Assembly (NCBI GenBank): GCA_964370775.1
Contig: CAYJKT010000001.1
Span: 62,001-126,000, forward strand
Source: SIG603 sp964370775
Lineage (GTDB): Bacteria; Bacillota; Clostridia; Oscillospirales; Acutalibacteraceae
Length of the DNA: 64,000 bases
Direction: 5' to 3'
Shown: piece by piece, positions 34,164 to 42,424 of the stretch
Layout of the letters: each line of letters opens with the position of its first letter
Numbering within the stretch: the stretch's first letter is position 1
The notes under the pieces: generated by a model
What the model was told of the DNA's origin: nothing
The model's database searches: none
What the model saw: only the letters and a program-made list of their open reading frames with translations
Translations under genes and position numbers: made by a program

Positions 34164-36152
34164 ATGAGTAACAAGCCGAACTTACTGTTTTTATTGGCAG
34201 AGGATATGTGCCCAAACCTAGGTTGCTATGGTGACCCAGATGCGATTACTCCAAACTTAGATGCATTATCTGAGGAGGGAATGAGCTACACTCACGCTAA
34301 CAGTGTAGCACCTGTGTGCTCTGCTGCAAGAACAACACTTGCACTTGGAGTATATCCGTTTACAGCTGGTGTTGGAAACCACAGAAGCTGTGTGGAACTT
34401 CCTAACCACATAAAAGTTATAGCAAAATATATGCAGGAGATAGGCTATTTTACTGCTATCAACAAAACAGATTACAACTTTGCACACGAAAGTGGTAAGA
34501 ACTATGTTGAGGGTTGGAACGAAGTGTTTGACGCTCCGTATTTCATGGACGATATTTGCGTTCCTAATGCTATAAGAGATACATGGAGAAACAAAGGAGA
34601 CAAGCCGTTCTTCTTTATGCATACTTATGCTGGTACTCATCAATCAAGATATGGTTACCCAAACAACGCAGAGGGACATAGAAAAGAGTATGCTCCACGT
34701 ACACCAGAAAAAGATTTCAGAGACAGAAGTAAGCTGACTATTCCTCCATATCACCCAGATAATGCAGATACTAGAGAGATTTGGGGGCAATACCATGAGT
34801 GCATATCTGCTATGGATAGAATGGTGGGAGAGACCATAGAATATCTAAAAGAAGACGGACTATATGACGATACTATCATTTTGTTTGTAGGTGACAACGG
34901 CATGGGTATACCAGGTGGTAAGGCTCACATGTGGAACGAGGGTTTGCATGTTCCAATGATTATTAGAGTGCCAGAAAAATATGCTCACCTAGCGCCAAAT
35001 TACAAAAAAGGTAGCAAATATGTGGACGAAGTAAGCTTTATAGATATTCCAAGAACCATGATAAGATTAGGTGGTGGAACAGCACCTGAGTACATGCACG
35101 GTAAGGACTTCTTAAAAGACGAAGCAAGAGATTATTCGTTCTCTTACAGAAATCGCTTAGACGGTGTGCCAGAGTTCGTGCGTTCAGTGCGTGGCAAAGA
35201 CTTCATGTATATTAGAAACTTCTTCCCAAAAAGAGCATGGAGATTTTCACCTTATATGGCAAAAATGGGACCATACTTTACAACTTCATGGGAGAGAGAC
35301 GTTAAAAAGTCAGGCGAGTTAGATACATATAACAGAAAAAATGCTTATTTCTTAGATGAAAAACCAGCAGAAGAATTATATGACCACAAAAACGACCCTT
35401 ACGAGTTAAACAACATAGCAAATGACCCTAAATATAAAGATGTACTGCTTGAGATGAGAGCAGAAACTATAAAATATATGTTATCTGTTAAAGATTTAGG
35501 CTTCATACCAGAGCAAGAGATTAACAGAATGGCAAAAGAAAAAGGCGTTACTCAATATGAAGTAGCACAAGATGAAAAAGCGTATCCAATAGCTGAGATT
35601 ATGGAACTTTGTAACCTCGCGTTTGAGGAAAAAGCTCCTGTAGAAAAAATCAAAAACGCTATAGATAGCGAAAATCCGATAGTAAAATATTGGGGATTAT
35701 ACATGGCTGAGTACTTTAATTTAACAGAGTTCTTAGATGATATTTTGGCACTTACAAAAAGCGAAAATGTATCAGTTAAAATATCAGCTTCTGAGACAGT
35801 TATTAATTTAACTAACGAAGAAAACGCAGTTAAGACAGCAAAAGAGGCTATCAAAGAAGTACTTGTGATTAAAGACGACGTATTAGCTTTGCTAGAGGCT
35901 GTGCATTGTATTTGTAGATTAGAAGAAAAAGCAAGCGACTTAGTGCCATTCACACAAAAGTTCTATGATGTAAATAATGTGACAACAGAGAAAAACAAAG
36001 ACAGATACACTGTAGCTGTGCAAGATATTGCAACTTATAGTGCAGAGTTTAGTGAAACTCCGTTTGACTTAAATCCTGATAAAAAAGACGAAAAAAGGTT
36101 GTTAATCATTAGAGAATTAAAGAAGAAAATCCTAGAAATGGATTTAGCATAA
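34164..36152 (+). CDS. Cys-type sulfatase with C-terminal HEAT-like helical extension
   Basis: A 662-aa cytoplasmic arylsulfatase-superfamily enzyme. The formylglycine motif is CSAAR (Cys52 to Arg56), matching C-x-[AP]-x-R. Metal ligands are expected in LLAEDM near residue 12 and VGDNGM near 245. Activation would need an anaerobic sulfatase-maturing radical SAM enzyme, which is not encoded in this window. Residues after about 490 are outside the usual catalytic domain and look like helical repeats (VKYWGLYMAEYF, VSVKISASETVINL). The ATG at 34164 follows AGGAG by 7 nt; an ATG at 34137 overlaps the GH2 stop but has no site. It lies 23 nt after GH2, so the two should act on one sulfated glycan. 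Confidence 0.94.
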   Translation: MSNKPNLLFLLAEDMCPNLGCYGDPDAITPNLDALSEEGMSYTHANSVAPVCSAARTTLALGVYPFTAGVGNHRSCVELPNHIKVIAKYMQEIGYFTAINKTDYNFAHESGKNYVEGWNEVFDAPYFMDDICVPNAIRDTWRNKGDKPFFFMHTYAGTHQSRYGYPNNAEGHRKEYAPRTPEKDFRDRSKLTIPPYHPDNADTREIWGQYHECISAMDRMVGETIEYLKEDGLYDDTIILFVGDNGMGIPGGKAHMWNEGLHVPMIIRVPEKYAHLAPNYKKGSKYVDEVSFIDIPRTMIRLGGGTAPEYMHGKDFLKDEARDYSFSYRNRLDGVPEFVRSVRGKDFMYIRNFFPKRAWRFSPYMAKMGPYFTTSWERDVKKSGELDTYNRKNAYFLDEKPAEELYDHKNDPYELNNIANDPKYKDVLLEMRAETIKYMLSVKDLGFIPEQEINRMAKEKGVTQYEVAQDEKAYPIAEIMELCNLAFEEKAPVEKIKNAIDSENPIVKYWGLYMAEYFNLTEFLDDILALTKSENVSVKISASETVINLTNEENAVKTAKEAIKEVLVIKDDVLALLEAVHCICRLEEKASDLVPFTQKFYDVNNVTTEKNKDRYTVAVQDIATYSAEFSETPFDLNPDKKDEKRLLIIRELKKKILEMDLA

Positions 36153-36207
36153 CCTTAGAGATTTTCTTAGAATAAGACAAAATACTTAAAATAATTGAGG
36201 TGTGCTG

Positions 36208-36645
36208 ATGTTAAAAGGTGTACCAAGCGTGCTTTCACCAAGTTTGTTAAAAGCGTTAATGGAGATGGGGCATGGCGACGAGCTTGTGATTGGAGACGGC
36301 AACTTTCCGTCAAACAGGTTAGGTAAAAATGCAACGATTATTAGAGCAGACGGACATGGAACAGAAGAAATATTAGAAGCTATTTTGCAGTTTTTGCCAC
36401 TGGACAGCTATGTGGATTTTTCTGTTATATTAATGAAAGTGGGCAAGCACAGAAATATTGTTCCAATAATTTGGGATAGTTACAAAACAATTATAAAAAA
36501 GCATGAGCCGAATGTAACAGAGTTTTGCATGTTGGAAAGATTTGATTTTTACGACAGAGCAAAAAAGGCTTATGTGGTAATAGCTACATCAGAGAAGCAA
36601 GAGTTTGCAAATATAATTCTTAAAAAAGGTGTAGTGAAAAACTGA
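36208..36645 (+). CDS. fucU: RbsD/FucU-family sugar mutarotase, probably L-fucose mutarotase
   Basis: A 145-aa cytoplasmic protein that interconverts anomers of a sugar, most likely L-fucose. The N-terminal GHGDELVIGDGNFPS (with the catalytic histidine) and a C-terminal YVVIATSE segment are family hallmarks, and the length agrees with FucU. The ATG at 36208 has GAGG 7 nt upstream. It is the last gene of the GH2-sulfatase group and supports release of fucose from imported glycans. No fucose isomerase or kinase is in the window. Confidence 0.88.
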   Translation: MLKGVPSVLSPSLLKALMEMGHGDELVIGDGNFPSNRLGKNATIIRADGHGTEEILEAILQFLPLDSYVDFSVILMKVGKHRNIVPIIWDSYKTIIKKHEPNVTEFCMLERFDFYDRAKKAYVVIATSEKQEFANIILKKGVVKN

Positions 36646-36688
36646 CTGTTTAAAAAGAGGCATCGCATTAAGGTAAAATGAACAAAAA

Positions 36689-36716
36689 GTAGGGGAGGGT
36701 TTCAATGCCCTCCCCT
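36689..36716 (+). repeat. GTAGGG hairpin repeat, copy C
   Basis: GTAGGGG opens the element, which folds as AGGGGAGGG/CCCTCCCCT (9 bp) around an 8-nt loop. The GC-rich stem stands out in AT-rich DNA. It ends CCTAAAA instead of CCGAA. It lies 43 nt after the fucU stop and may double as its terminator. Confidence 0.65.
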
Positions 36717-36739
36717 AAAACAGGTGAAAAATTGATAAT

Positions 36740-36769
36740 TTTCGGACAGGCATGGAAGCCTGTCCCTAC
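36740..36769 (-). repeat. GTAGGG...CCGAAA hairpin repeat, copy D
   Basis: On the minus strand the element starts GTAGGG, folds as GGACAGGC/GCCTGTCC (8 bp, loop TTCCAT) and ends CCGAAA. It is only 24 bp from copy C and in the opposite orientation. Confidence 0.7.
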
Positions 36770-36830
36770 ACTGGTTTGTTCGTTTTAACGGTAAAGTTTG
36801 TAAATGCAACAACCCCTTCTTATATTGATT

Positions 36831-36995
36831 TTATTTTGGAAGCCCTAACCAAATAGCGAAAAGTGCTAGAGTTATTCCTAAAATAATAGCTACGATATTC
36901 CAAATAATACCTTTATTATTTTTCAATCGAGAAATAGCGAAAACTACTAAAAATATTCCTGCAATCATAGAAAAAAGCATTATAAAAAATCCCAT
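36831..36995 (-). CDS. Small two-helix membrane protein in the ABC cassette
   Basis: A 54-aa protein made of two hydrophobic helices (about 3-22 and 31-50) joined by SRLKNNKG. The start is the ATG at 36995, right after the ATPase stop and behind GGGTGGTG. I do not recognise a family. Such tiny membrane proteins at the end of bacteriocin-type ABC operons are sometimes immunity or accessory factors, but nothing here proves that. Confidence 0.55.
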   Translation of the reverse strand: MGFFIMLFSMIAGIFLVVFAISRLKNNKGIIWNIVAIILGITLALFAIWLGLPK

Positions 36996-36996
36996 T

Positions 36997-37662
36997 TTAC
37001 ACCACCCTTTCAAGATGTATTATTTTTTCATGTCGATTAGCAACCTCTAAATCGTGAGTAACAGTGATAATAGTGGTGTTAAAATCGTGGTTCATTTTAA
37101 AAAGTAAATTAATGATATTATCCTTGTTTTCACCATCTAAAGAAGCAGTAGGTTCATCGCACAAAATAAGCTGAGGTTTCATAATTATAGCACGTGCAAA
37201 TACAGCACGAGATTTTTCGCCACCAGAGCACTCTATTGGTTTCTTTTTTAATATTGATGAAATACCGATTGAATTAACGATATTTTCAAAACCTTTTGAT
37301 AAATCATTTTTATGAGAAGTTGCGTACAGTAAAGGTAGCTTGATATTTTCTTCAATAGTTAAAGAATGAATTAAAGCTGATTCTTGAAGAACAAAACCAA
37401 TCTTTTGATTACGCAATGTTGCTAGTTGTGTTAAATTCAAAGCGTCAGTTACAGAGCCAAAAAGCGTGTAATTGCCAATATAATGTGTGTCTAGCAAACC
37501 AAGAATATTGAGTAAAGTAGTTTTTCCTACGCCTGATTTTCCTACAATTGCAATTTTTTCACCAGCATATACTTCAAGATCAAAACCATTTAAAATTGAA
37601 AGATGTTGCTTTTTGCTTTTATATATTTTTTCGTGAATATTTAGGTCAATAATCTTTTTCAT
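36997..37662 (-). CDS. ABC transporter ATPase, MacB/LolD type
   Basis: A 221-aa nucleotide-binding subunit. Walker A is GKSGVGKTT, the signature is CSGGEKSRAVFARAI, and Walker B is LILCDEPTASLD, followed by an H-loop in VTHDLE. The start at 37662 overlaps the permease stop by 4 nt (ATGA), so the two are translationally coupled. The MacB/LolD class normally drives FtsX-type permeases that move peptides, lipids or signals outward, and the neighbouring gene fits that. Confidence 0.93.
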   Translation of the reverse strand: MKKIIDLNIHEKIYKSKKQHLSILNGFDLEVYAGEKIAIVGKSGVGKTTLLNILGLLDTHYIGNYTLFGSVTDALNLTQLATLRNQKIGFVLQESALIHSLTIEENIKLPLLYATSHKNDLSKGFENIVNSIGISSILKKKPIECSGGEKSRAVFARAIIMKPQLILCDEPTASLDGENKDNIINLLFKMNHDFNTTIITVTHDLEVANRHEKIIHLERVV

Positions 37663-38879
37663 TGTAACACCCCCAAAGAAATTGGAACTTTTTTTATTCT
37701 CCATATCACGACTTCGACAATAATTATCCCAATAATAATATCAAAAAATAGCACTGCCAATAATGCGACCCAATCAATCTCAGCTAAGCCGAGGAAACCG
37801 AATGTAGCGAAGAAAAGCTCTTTTCTTGCCCAAAATCCGTATCTTGAATATGCAGTTGTAGCAAAAAGTGCAACTAAATTTATTAAAAACAATATTCCAT
37901 AGTAGCCATAAAAAATCTGTTTCAATCTCGAATAGCTTAATCCAACAAACAAGTTAATGGTAAAATCTTTAATCATAAGGCGTATACCAACTAATGAACT
38001 CCAAACAGAAAGACAAGTTAAAATTATTACAACGATTATTGTTATTACACCAATGGTCTTTAATGAACTGAAATAATATTGATTAAAAAACTCAAAATTC
38101 TCTTGTTGCGTATTAAATTTAAAGTCTAAGCCTAAATTATCTTGAATAACTTCGCTTAATTCCTCAATTTTATCTTTTGAAGTTTGAACAAGTATAATGT
38201 CGAAAAGCCCATTAAGGTGAAGTCCAATATTTGAATTAGCTATAAATTCTTCAGTTATAGGTAAAATAACAGAAAAATTATAATACTGTTTTGAACTGAT
38301 TGCATAAAGATTAGAATGATATATATCCTGTTTCAAAATGCCTTGGACTTTCAGCGTTATAGTTTTTTCGAGTACAGGGTCTTCAATATTGAATGTAGAA
38401 CCTAACGGATATGTTTCGCTTAACCCTTTTCCAATCAAAACAGGAATTTCTATATCTCCATCAAAACTGTAATCAAAAACCAAATTTTCCCCTTGTGATA
38501 TTTCAAATTGCTTATTCAAGTTATAATATTCTTCATTTATATAAGCCACCGATACTTCCATATCATAAGTATTAGGTACTGGGATGGTAAATCCATCTGT
38601 AAACAAAGCATAGTTTAAATTATCATTTAAATAGTCGTAAACTTTTTGTGTATCATCTTTATCAAGTATACCCATATCACTATCAATGCTTAAATTTGCA
38701 ATATAATTACCTTCTTGATTTAAATATTTTATTTCATTATACCCTTGCAGAGTAGATGTGACTGAACGAGTGGCAGTGAAAATTAGGTAATTACTCAAAA
38801 AGATCAATAAAAACACACCCAATATAATCATAGCCTTTCTTAGAAAAAATTTTACTATAAAAAAATTAAAGATTTTCAA
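37659..38879 (-). CDS. FtsX/MacB-type ABC permease
   Basis: A 406-aa membrane protein with one N-terminal helix (about 15-35), a large extracytoplasmic domain to about residue 265, and three C-terminal helices. This is the FtsX/MacB permease layout. The outer domain contains MacB-like strands (IPVLIGKGLSETYPLGSTF). It overlaps the upstream membrane-protein gene by 14 nt and the ATPase gene by 4 nt. Substrate unknown; defence against or export of a peptide is the usual role for a cassette with an XRE regulator. Confidence 0.85.
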   Translation of the reverse strand: MKIFNFFIVKFFLRKAMIILGVFLLIFLSNYLIFTATRSVTSTLQGYNEIKYLNQEGNYIANLSIDSDMGILDKDDTQKVYDYLNDNLNYALFTDGFTIPVPNTYDMEVSVAYINEEYYNLNKQFEISQGENLVFDYSFDGDIEIPVLIGKGLSETYPLGSTFNIEDPVLEKTITLKVQGILKQDIYHSNLYAISSKQYYNFSVILPITEEFIANSNIGLHLNGLFDIILVQTSKDKIEELSEVIQDNLGLDFKFNTQQENFEFFNQYYFSSLKTIGVITIIVVIILTCLSVWSSLVGIRLMIKDFTINLFVGLSYSRLKQIFYGYYGILFLINLVALFATTAYSRYGFWARKELFFATFGFLGLAEIDWVALLAVLFFDIIIGIIIVEVVIWRIKKVPISLGVLQ

Positions 38880-39312
38880 ATTTTCTAACCTCCCTCGAAC
38901 TGATTAATATATATATAACAAAAATACAAAATAAGTAAATGCTATTCTCTAAGTGTATATTCAAAATAATATTGACAATTAATGATAAGAAAAAAACAAT
39001 TCCTAACATCATCAAACATTCAAGAACATAGCGAGTAATAATGGCTTGCACGGTATCTCCTACAATAAATCTGCAATATACTTCCACCTTTTTTTTACGT
39101 AACACTTGGTAATGAAAAATTACCACGATGATTGAAAGAAACAAGATAATATACTTTTGATAATTATACAATTGCATTAAAAAAATTTCCATGAGATGCG
39201 AATCTATACTTACTGTTTTAACAAAATCAAATATTATATTGAAAGCAAAGCAAAGCATATAGCAACTAAGTAATTCCAATCTATCTACATATCTAAACAA
39301 AGATTTACTCAT
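38866..39312 (-). CDS. Uncharacterised four-helix membrane protein
   Basis: A 148-aa protein with about four hydrophobic helices (near 15-33, 50-68, 90-110 and 115-135) and a basic loop LRKKKVEVYCR. I do not recognise the family. Tight overlap with the FtsX-type permease gene suggests a subunit or accessory of that transporter. Confidence 0.7.
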   Translation of the reverse strand: MSKSLFRYVDRLELLSCYMLCFAFNIIFDFVKTVSIDSHLMEIFLMQLYNYQKYIILFLSIIVVIFHYQVLRKKKVEVYCRFIVGDTVQAIITRYVLECLMMLGIVFFLSLIVNIILNIHLENSIYLFCIFVIYILISSREVRKFENL

Positions 39313-39339
39313 TTATCTCTCCTTTTATGATGGCATATA

Positions 39340-39846
39340 TCATCTTTTTCGTGTAAGAAATATTCCGATAATCGAACCTAGTAATGCTATTGGTGCTAAT
39401 CGTACAAATAACCATTCGATACCGTGTAAAATTGTTCCTGCAACAGCTAAATCAGGTTTGCTATAATCCCATTCTAAATACGAACTGTTCATTAATAATA
39501 AGATTACAAAAAGTGCTACTATAGCCAAACTCACCGAAATGAAAAACACATGTAGCACTTTTCGTCTGGTGGCAATTATTTTAGATAATTGCAAATTGAC
39601 TATCTCTAATTTCTCGGATATAGCTTTTAAGTCATCTGCATTTTCTTGTGTAATGGATTCGCCAAGCAAAACACTTACTGGTGTTTCAAGATGTTCAGAT
39701 ATTAAAAGCAACATTTCTGAATCCGGAACAGACAATCCTTTCTCCCATTTTGATATAGTTTGTCGCACAACATTTAACTTTATAGCAAGTTCTTCTTGAG
39801 AAAGTCCTTTTGATTTTCTTATTATTTTAATATTTTCATTTAACAT
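39340..39846 (-). CDS. XRE-family regulator with membrane-anchored C-terminus
   Basis: A 168-aa protein with an N-terminal helix-turn-helix (LSQEELAIKLNVVRQTISKWEKGLSVP, residues about 15-40) and two C-terminal hydrophobic segments (about 100-120 and 143-163). The start at 39846 has GGGAGG nearby; an earlier ATG at 39945 would add 33 residues with no site. HTH proteins with C-terminal helices often sit in front of ABC exporters in Firmicutes and may sense membrane stress or the cargo directly. It heads the four-gene cassette to its left. Confidence 0.85.
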   Translation of the reverse strand: MLNENIKIIRKSKGLSQEELAIKLNVVRQTISKWEKGLSVPDSEMLLLISEHLETPVSVLLGESITQENADDLKAISEKLEIVNLQLSKIIATRRKVLHVFFISVSLAIVALFVILLLMNSSYLEWDYSKPDLAVAGTILHGIEWLFVRLAPIALLGSIIGIFLTRKR

Positions 39847-39871
39847 GGTAAATACCTCCCTTATATTTGAA

Positions 39872-39901
39872 ATTATAACCGATTTTTGCCCATTGCCACA
39901 A
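39872..39901 (-). promoter_or_regulatory. Promoter of the XRE-ABC cassette
   Basis: On the minus strand TTGTGG (39896-39901), an 18-bp spacer and a consensus TATAAT (39872-39877) precede the regulator start by 25 bp. Confidence 0.7.
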
Positions 39902-39968
39902 GCAACGCATGTTAACATTAGTGTTTTTCTTAAGAAAATAAGCAAAAAACTATCATACCGACAAAATT

Positions 39969-40007
39969 AAGGCATAGACCGAACTAATTAGTTGCAATCT
40001 ATGCCTT
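39969..40007 (-). terminator. Terminator of the Cache-GGDEF-EAL gene
   Basis: AAGGCATAGA/TCTATGCCTT (10 bp) encloses the palindrome AACTAATTAGTT. On the minus strand it is followed by AATTTTGT. It starts 5 nt after the stop codon. Confidence 0.75.
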
Positions 40008-40012
40008 TAAAT

Positions 40013-42220
40013 TTATTTATCCAAAAGTTCCTCAAATTCTTCTGATTTCATAGGTCTTGCGAAGTAGTAACCTTGAACAGAATAACAATTAACAGTACGT
40101 AAAAACTCTACTTGATCCTCGTACTCAATTCCTTCTGCTACAACCTTAGAGCCTAAGCTAGTGATTAGATTGATAATACCTCGTAGAACGGTTTTTGCAT
40201 TTTCACGATACTCCTCAGGGCAAGCGAAGAAAGTTCTATCAAGCTTAACAATGTCGAACTTATATTCTTTTAACATACCTAGCGCTGAATGACCAGAGCC
40301 AAAGTCGTCAATTGCTACCTTAAAGCCTGATTTGCGTAATGATTGAAGTACATTGTTTAAGATATCTGCATTTTCTATAACTGCTGTTTCTGTGAGTTCT
40401 ATCTCAAGATAGTCGACAGGAGTATTATGAGTATTAGCGATTTCACGTATACGTTGTACAAAATCTGGGTTTAAAAGATGACGTCTTGAAAAGTTAACGG
40501 ATATTGGAACACAAGGTTTATTCTCGCTTAATCTTCTGGAAATTAGCTTGCAAGCAGTAGCGAAAATATATTCATCTAGAGTTGTGATAAAACCATTTTT
40601 CTCAAATAATGGTATAAAATCATTTGGGAAAACCATATTTCCGTCACTTTCGAACCAACGAACTAGAGCCTCTGCACCTACTATTGCGTTTTTCTCTAAA
40701 TTATATTTTGGTTGTAAAAACATCTTGAATTCATCGTTTTTAAGCGAGTCTTCCATTTTGTTAGTAAGCTCTGTCATTCTTAGCCAATGGTTTTTGAAAT
40801 CTTCATCATAATCATGCATTGCCCACCCTGATTGAGCACGAGCATAACCGTGTGCAATACTAACCTTGTTAATCATTTCTTCTACATTGTTTTCACTTTT
40901 CTCTAAAAAATATCTTCCATATCTAAAAACGAATATATGTTTTTTAAGTTCAGGTGATAATTGCCTCAATCTCTCGTTGTATTTTTCTCTGTTAGCAAAA
41001 AAATCAGTTACTTTAGATTTTTCAGCAAGTACTAAAAATTCATCAGATCCAGTTCTTGCTACTTCTAATACCTTGCCTTTCATGCTTTTAATGATATTAG
41101 CCATTTCGCAAATTACTGCATCACCTGCATCTGAGCCAAAAGCTTCGTTAATTACTTTAAAGTTCTCTATATCGCCTTTTAACAAGATATAATTTGTGCC
41201 GTCAAAATTAGGGTTGTCGATAATTTTTTTCGTATTAAGTTTAAATTTAACAAGGTTTGAAACACCTGTTAGCTTATCATAGTATGCTTCTTTTTCAATC
41301 TGCTCAACTGTCTTTTTTCGCGCCCATAATATGTAAATTATTAAAGCAGAAAAAACTAAAATCAAGCTGACACTTATTATTATCAAGCTAGAGATTATAG
41401 TGTCTCCGCTGCTAGACAAGTCACTTTCTGATATTTCAAAAAACAAACTCCAGTCATCTATACCAAGTGGGATATACTCACCCAACTTTTTTTCGCCAGC
41501 AATAGAAAAAGTTACGTCACCAGATGTCAAAGTAGAAAAATCATTTAATATGTCACTATACTGCTTTCCGTCTTCAAAATCTGCACCTTTAAAGTTTTCT
41601 AAAGAGATAGGGAACGGGTAAGTGTGAAACATAATATCGCCAGCTGAATTAACAATCATAGAAGACCCACGACTATCTGTAACACCTACTAGCTGTGTAG
41701 CGAGGTCTTGTACGTCATACTCTGCAATTATTACTCCTTTTATTTCTCCGTTAAAATAAATAGGTGCGCTTATTGTCAGTACAGAACTAGAAGAGTAATT
41801 AGATTCATAAATACTAGTCATTTCTACTTCACCATTTACTGCAGATATAAAATTAGGCTGAGTAGACACATCCGTATTATCTCCGTGTGAAGTAATTGCT
41901 TTTCCGTCAGTATTTGCTAGAATTATAGTTTCAATCTCAAATTCCTCAACCCATAATTCCATTGATTTGTACAAAGTTTCATTATCAAAACCTATGTACC
42001 TAATAACGTCAACTATACCCTTTATATTGTCTTCTTTGTTATGAATAATAAGCGATACTGCTTGGCTCTGTTCGTTAGCCATATCTTTAAGTGTAGATTT
42101 TGCAGAAGTTTCAAGCTCATTATACACCATATTATTGAACCACAAAACAGCAAACAAATTAAGAATAAAGATAGCTAACATAATAACTATAATGATTATT
42201 CCTTTATTTTTTTTCTCCAT
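40013..42220 (-). CDS. Membrane sensor with Cache, degenerate GGDEF and EAL domains
   Basis: A 735-aa protein. Two helices (8-30 and 275-299) bracket an outer Cache-type sensor domain. A GGDEF domain follows (about 310-470) whose active-site loop reads GSDEF at 391-395 instead of GGDEF, so cyclase activity is doubtful. The EAL domain keeps its catalytic set: EALVR 517-521, LEIELTET 605-612, DDFGSG 638-643, VKLDR, and AEGIE with QGYYFARP. It is therefore probably a c-di-GMP phosphodiesterase controlled by an external ligand, with GTP sensing possible at the GGDEF site. It is monocistronic, and its ribosome binding site lies in a hairpin. Confidence 0.92.
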   Translation of the reverse strand: MEKKNKGIIIIVIMLAIFILNLFAVLWFNNMVYNELETSAKSTLKDMANEQSQAVSLIIHNKEDNIKGIVDVIRYIGFDNETLYKSMELWVEEFEIETIILANTDGKAITSHGDNTDVSTQPNFISAVNGEVEMTSIYESNYSSSSVLTISAPIYFNGEIKGVIIAEYDVQDLATQLVGVTDSRGSSMIVNSAGDIMFHTYPFPISLENFKGADFEDGKQYSDILNDFSTLTSGDVTFSIAGEKKLGEYIPLGIDDWSLFFEISESDLSSSGDTIISSLIIISVSLILVFSALIIYILWARKKTVEQIEKEAYYDKLTGVSNLVKFKLNTKKIIDNPNFDGTNYILLKGDIENFKVINEAFGSDAGDAVICEMANIIKSMKGKVLEVARTGSDEFLVLAEKSKVTDFFANREKYNERLRQLSPELKKHIFVFRYGRYFLEKSENNVEEMINKVSIAHGYARAQSGWAMHDYDEDFKNHWLRMTELTNKMEDSLKNDEFKMFLQPKYNLEKNAIVGAEALVRWFESDGNMVFPNDFIPLFEKNGFITTLDEYIFATACKLISRRLSENKPCVPISVNFSRRHLLNPDFVQRIREIANTHNTPVDYLEIELTETAVIENADILNNVLQSLRKSGFKVAIDDFGSGHSALGMLKEYKFDIVKLDRTFFACPEEYRENAKTVLRGIINLITSLGSKVVAEGIEYEDQVEFLRTVNCYSVQGYYFARPMKSEEFEELLDK

Positions 42221-42229
42221 AATATAAAA

Positions 42230-42258
42230 CCTCCATATACCAAGCTAGTATATGGAGG
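42230..42258 (-). promoter_or_regulatory. Hairpin sequestering the ribosome binding site of the EAL gene
   Basis: On the minus strand CCTCCATATAC is followed, after a 7-nt loop, by its exact complement GTATATGGAGG (11 bp). The 3' arm contains the GGAGG Shine-Dalgarno, which lies 9 nt before the ATG at 42220. As drawn, this would block translation unless opened. Confidence 0.75.
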
Positions 42259-42338
42259 AAGCTTTAACTATCACGCTTACTTTAAACTCTTACATACTCA
42301 CTTAACATAGAAATAGATATGATATATTTATATTGCTA

Positions 42339-42367
42339 ATTATATCATTCTTGCCATGGTAAGTAAA
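42339..42367 (-). promoter_or_regulatory. Promoter of the EAL gene
   Basis: On the minus strand TTTACT (42362-42367), a 17-bp spacer and TATAAT (42339-42344) with an extended -10 TGA give a leader of about 110 nt before the ATG. Confidence 0.65.
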
Positions 42368-42424
42368 GTGTAAATTTGTTAAATTATGAGATATTATAAA
42401 TCTTTAATAGAATTAAATTGTTTG

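Noticed and set aside
35552..35953. 133-codon minus-strand frame inside the sulfatase gene
   Set aside because: It is a shadow of the sulfatase helical tail with no start signal; its Ser/Ile/Leu-rich product looks non-biological.
42259..42338. Possible c-di-GMP riboswitch before the EAL gene
   Set aside because: The leader lacks the conserved GEMM-I or GEMM-II sequence blocks; only the hairpin over the ribosome binding site can be supported.
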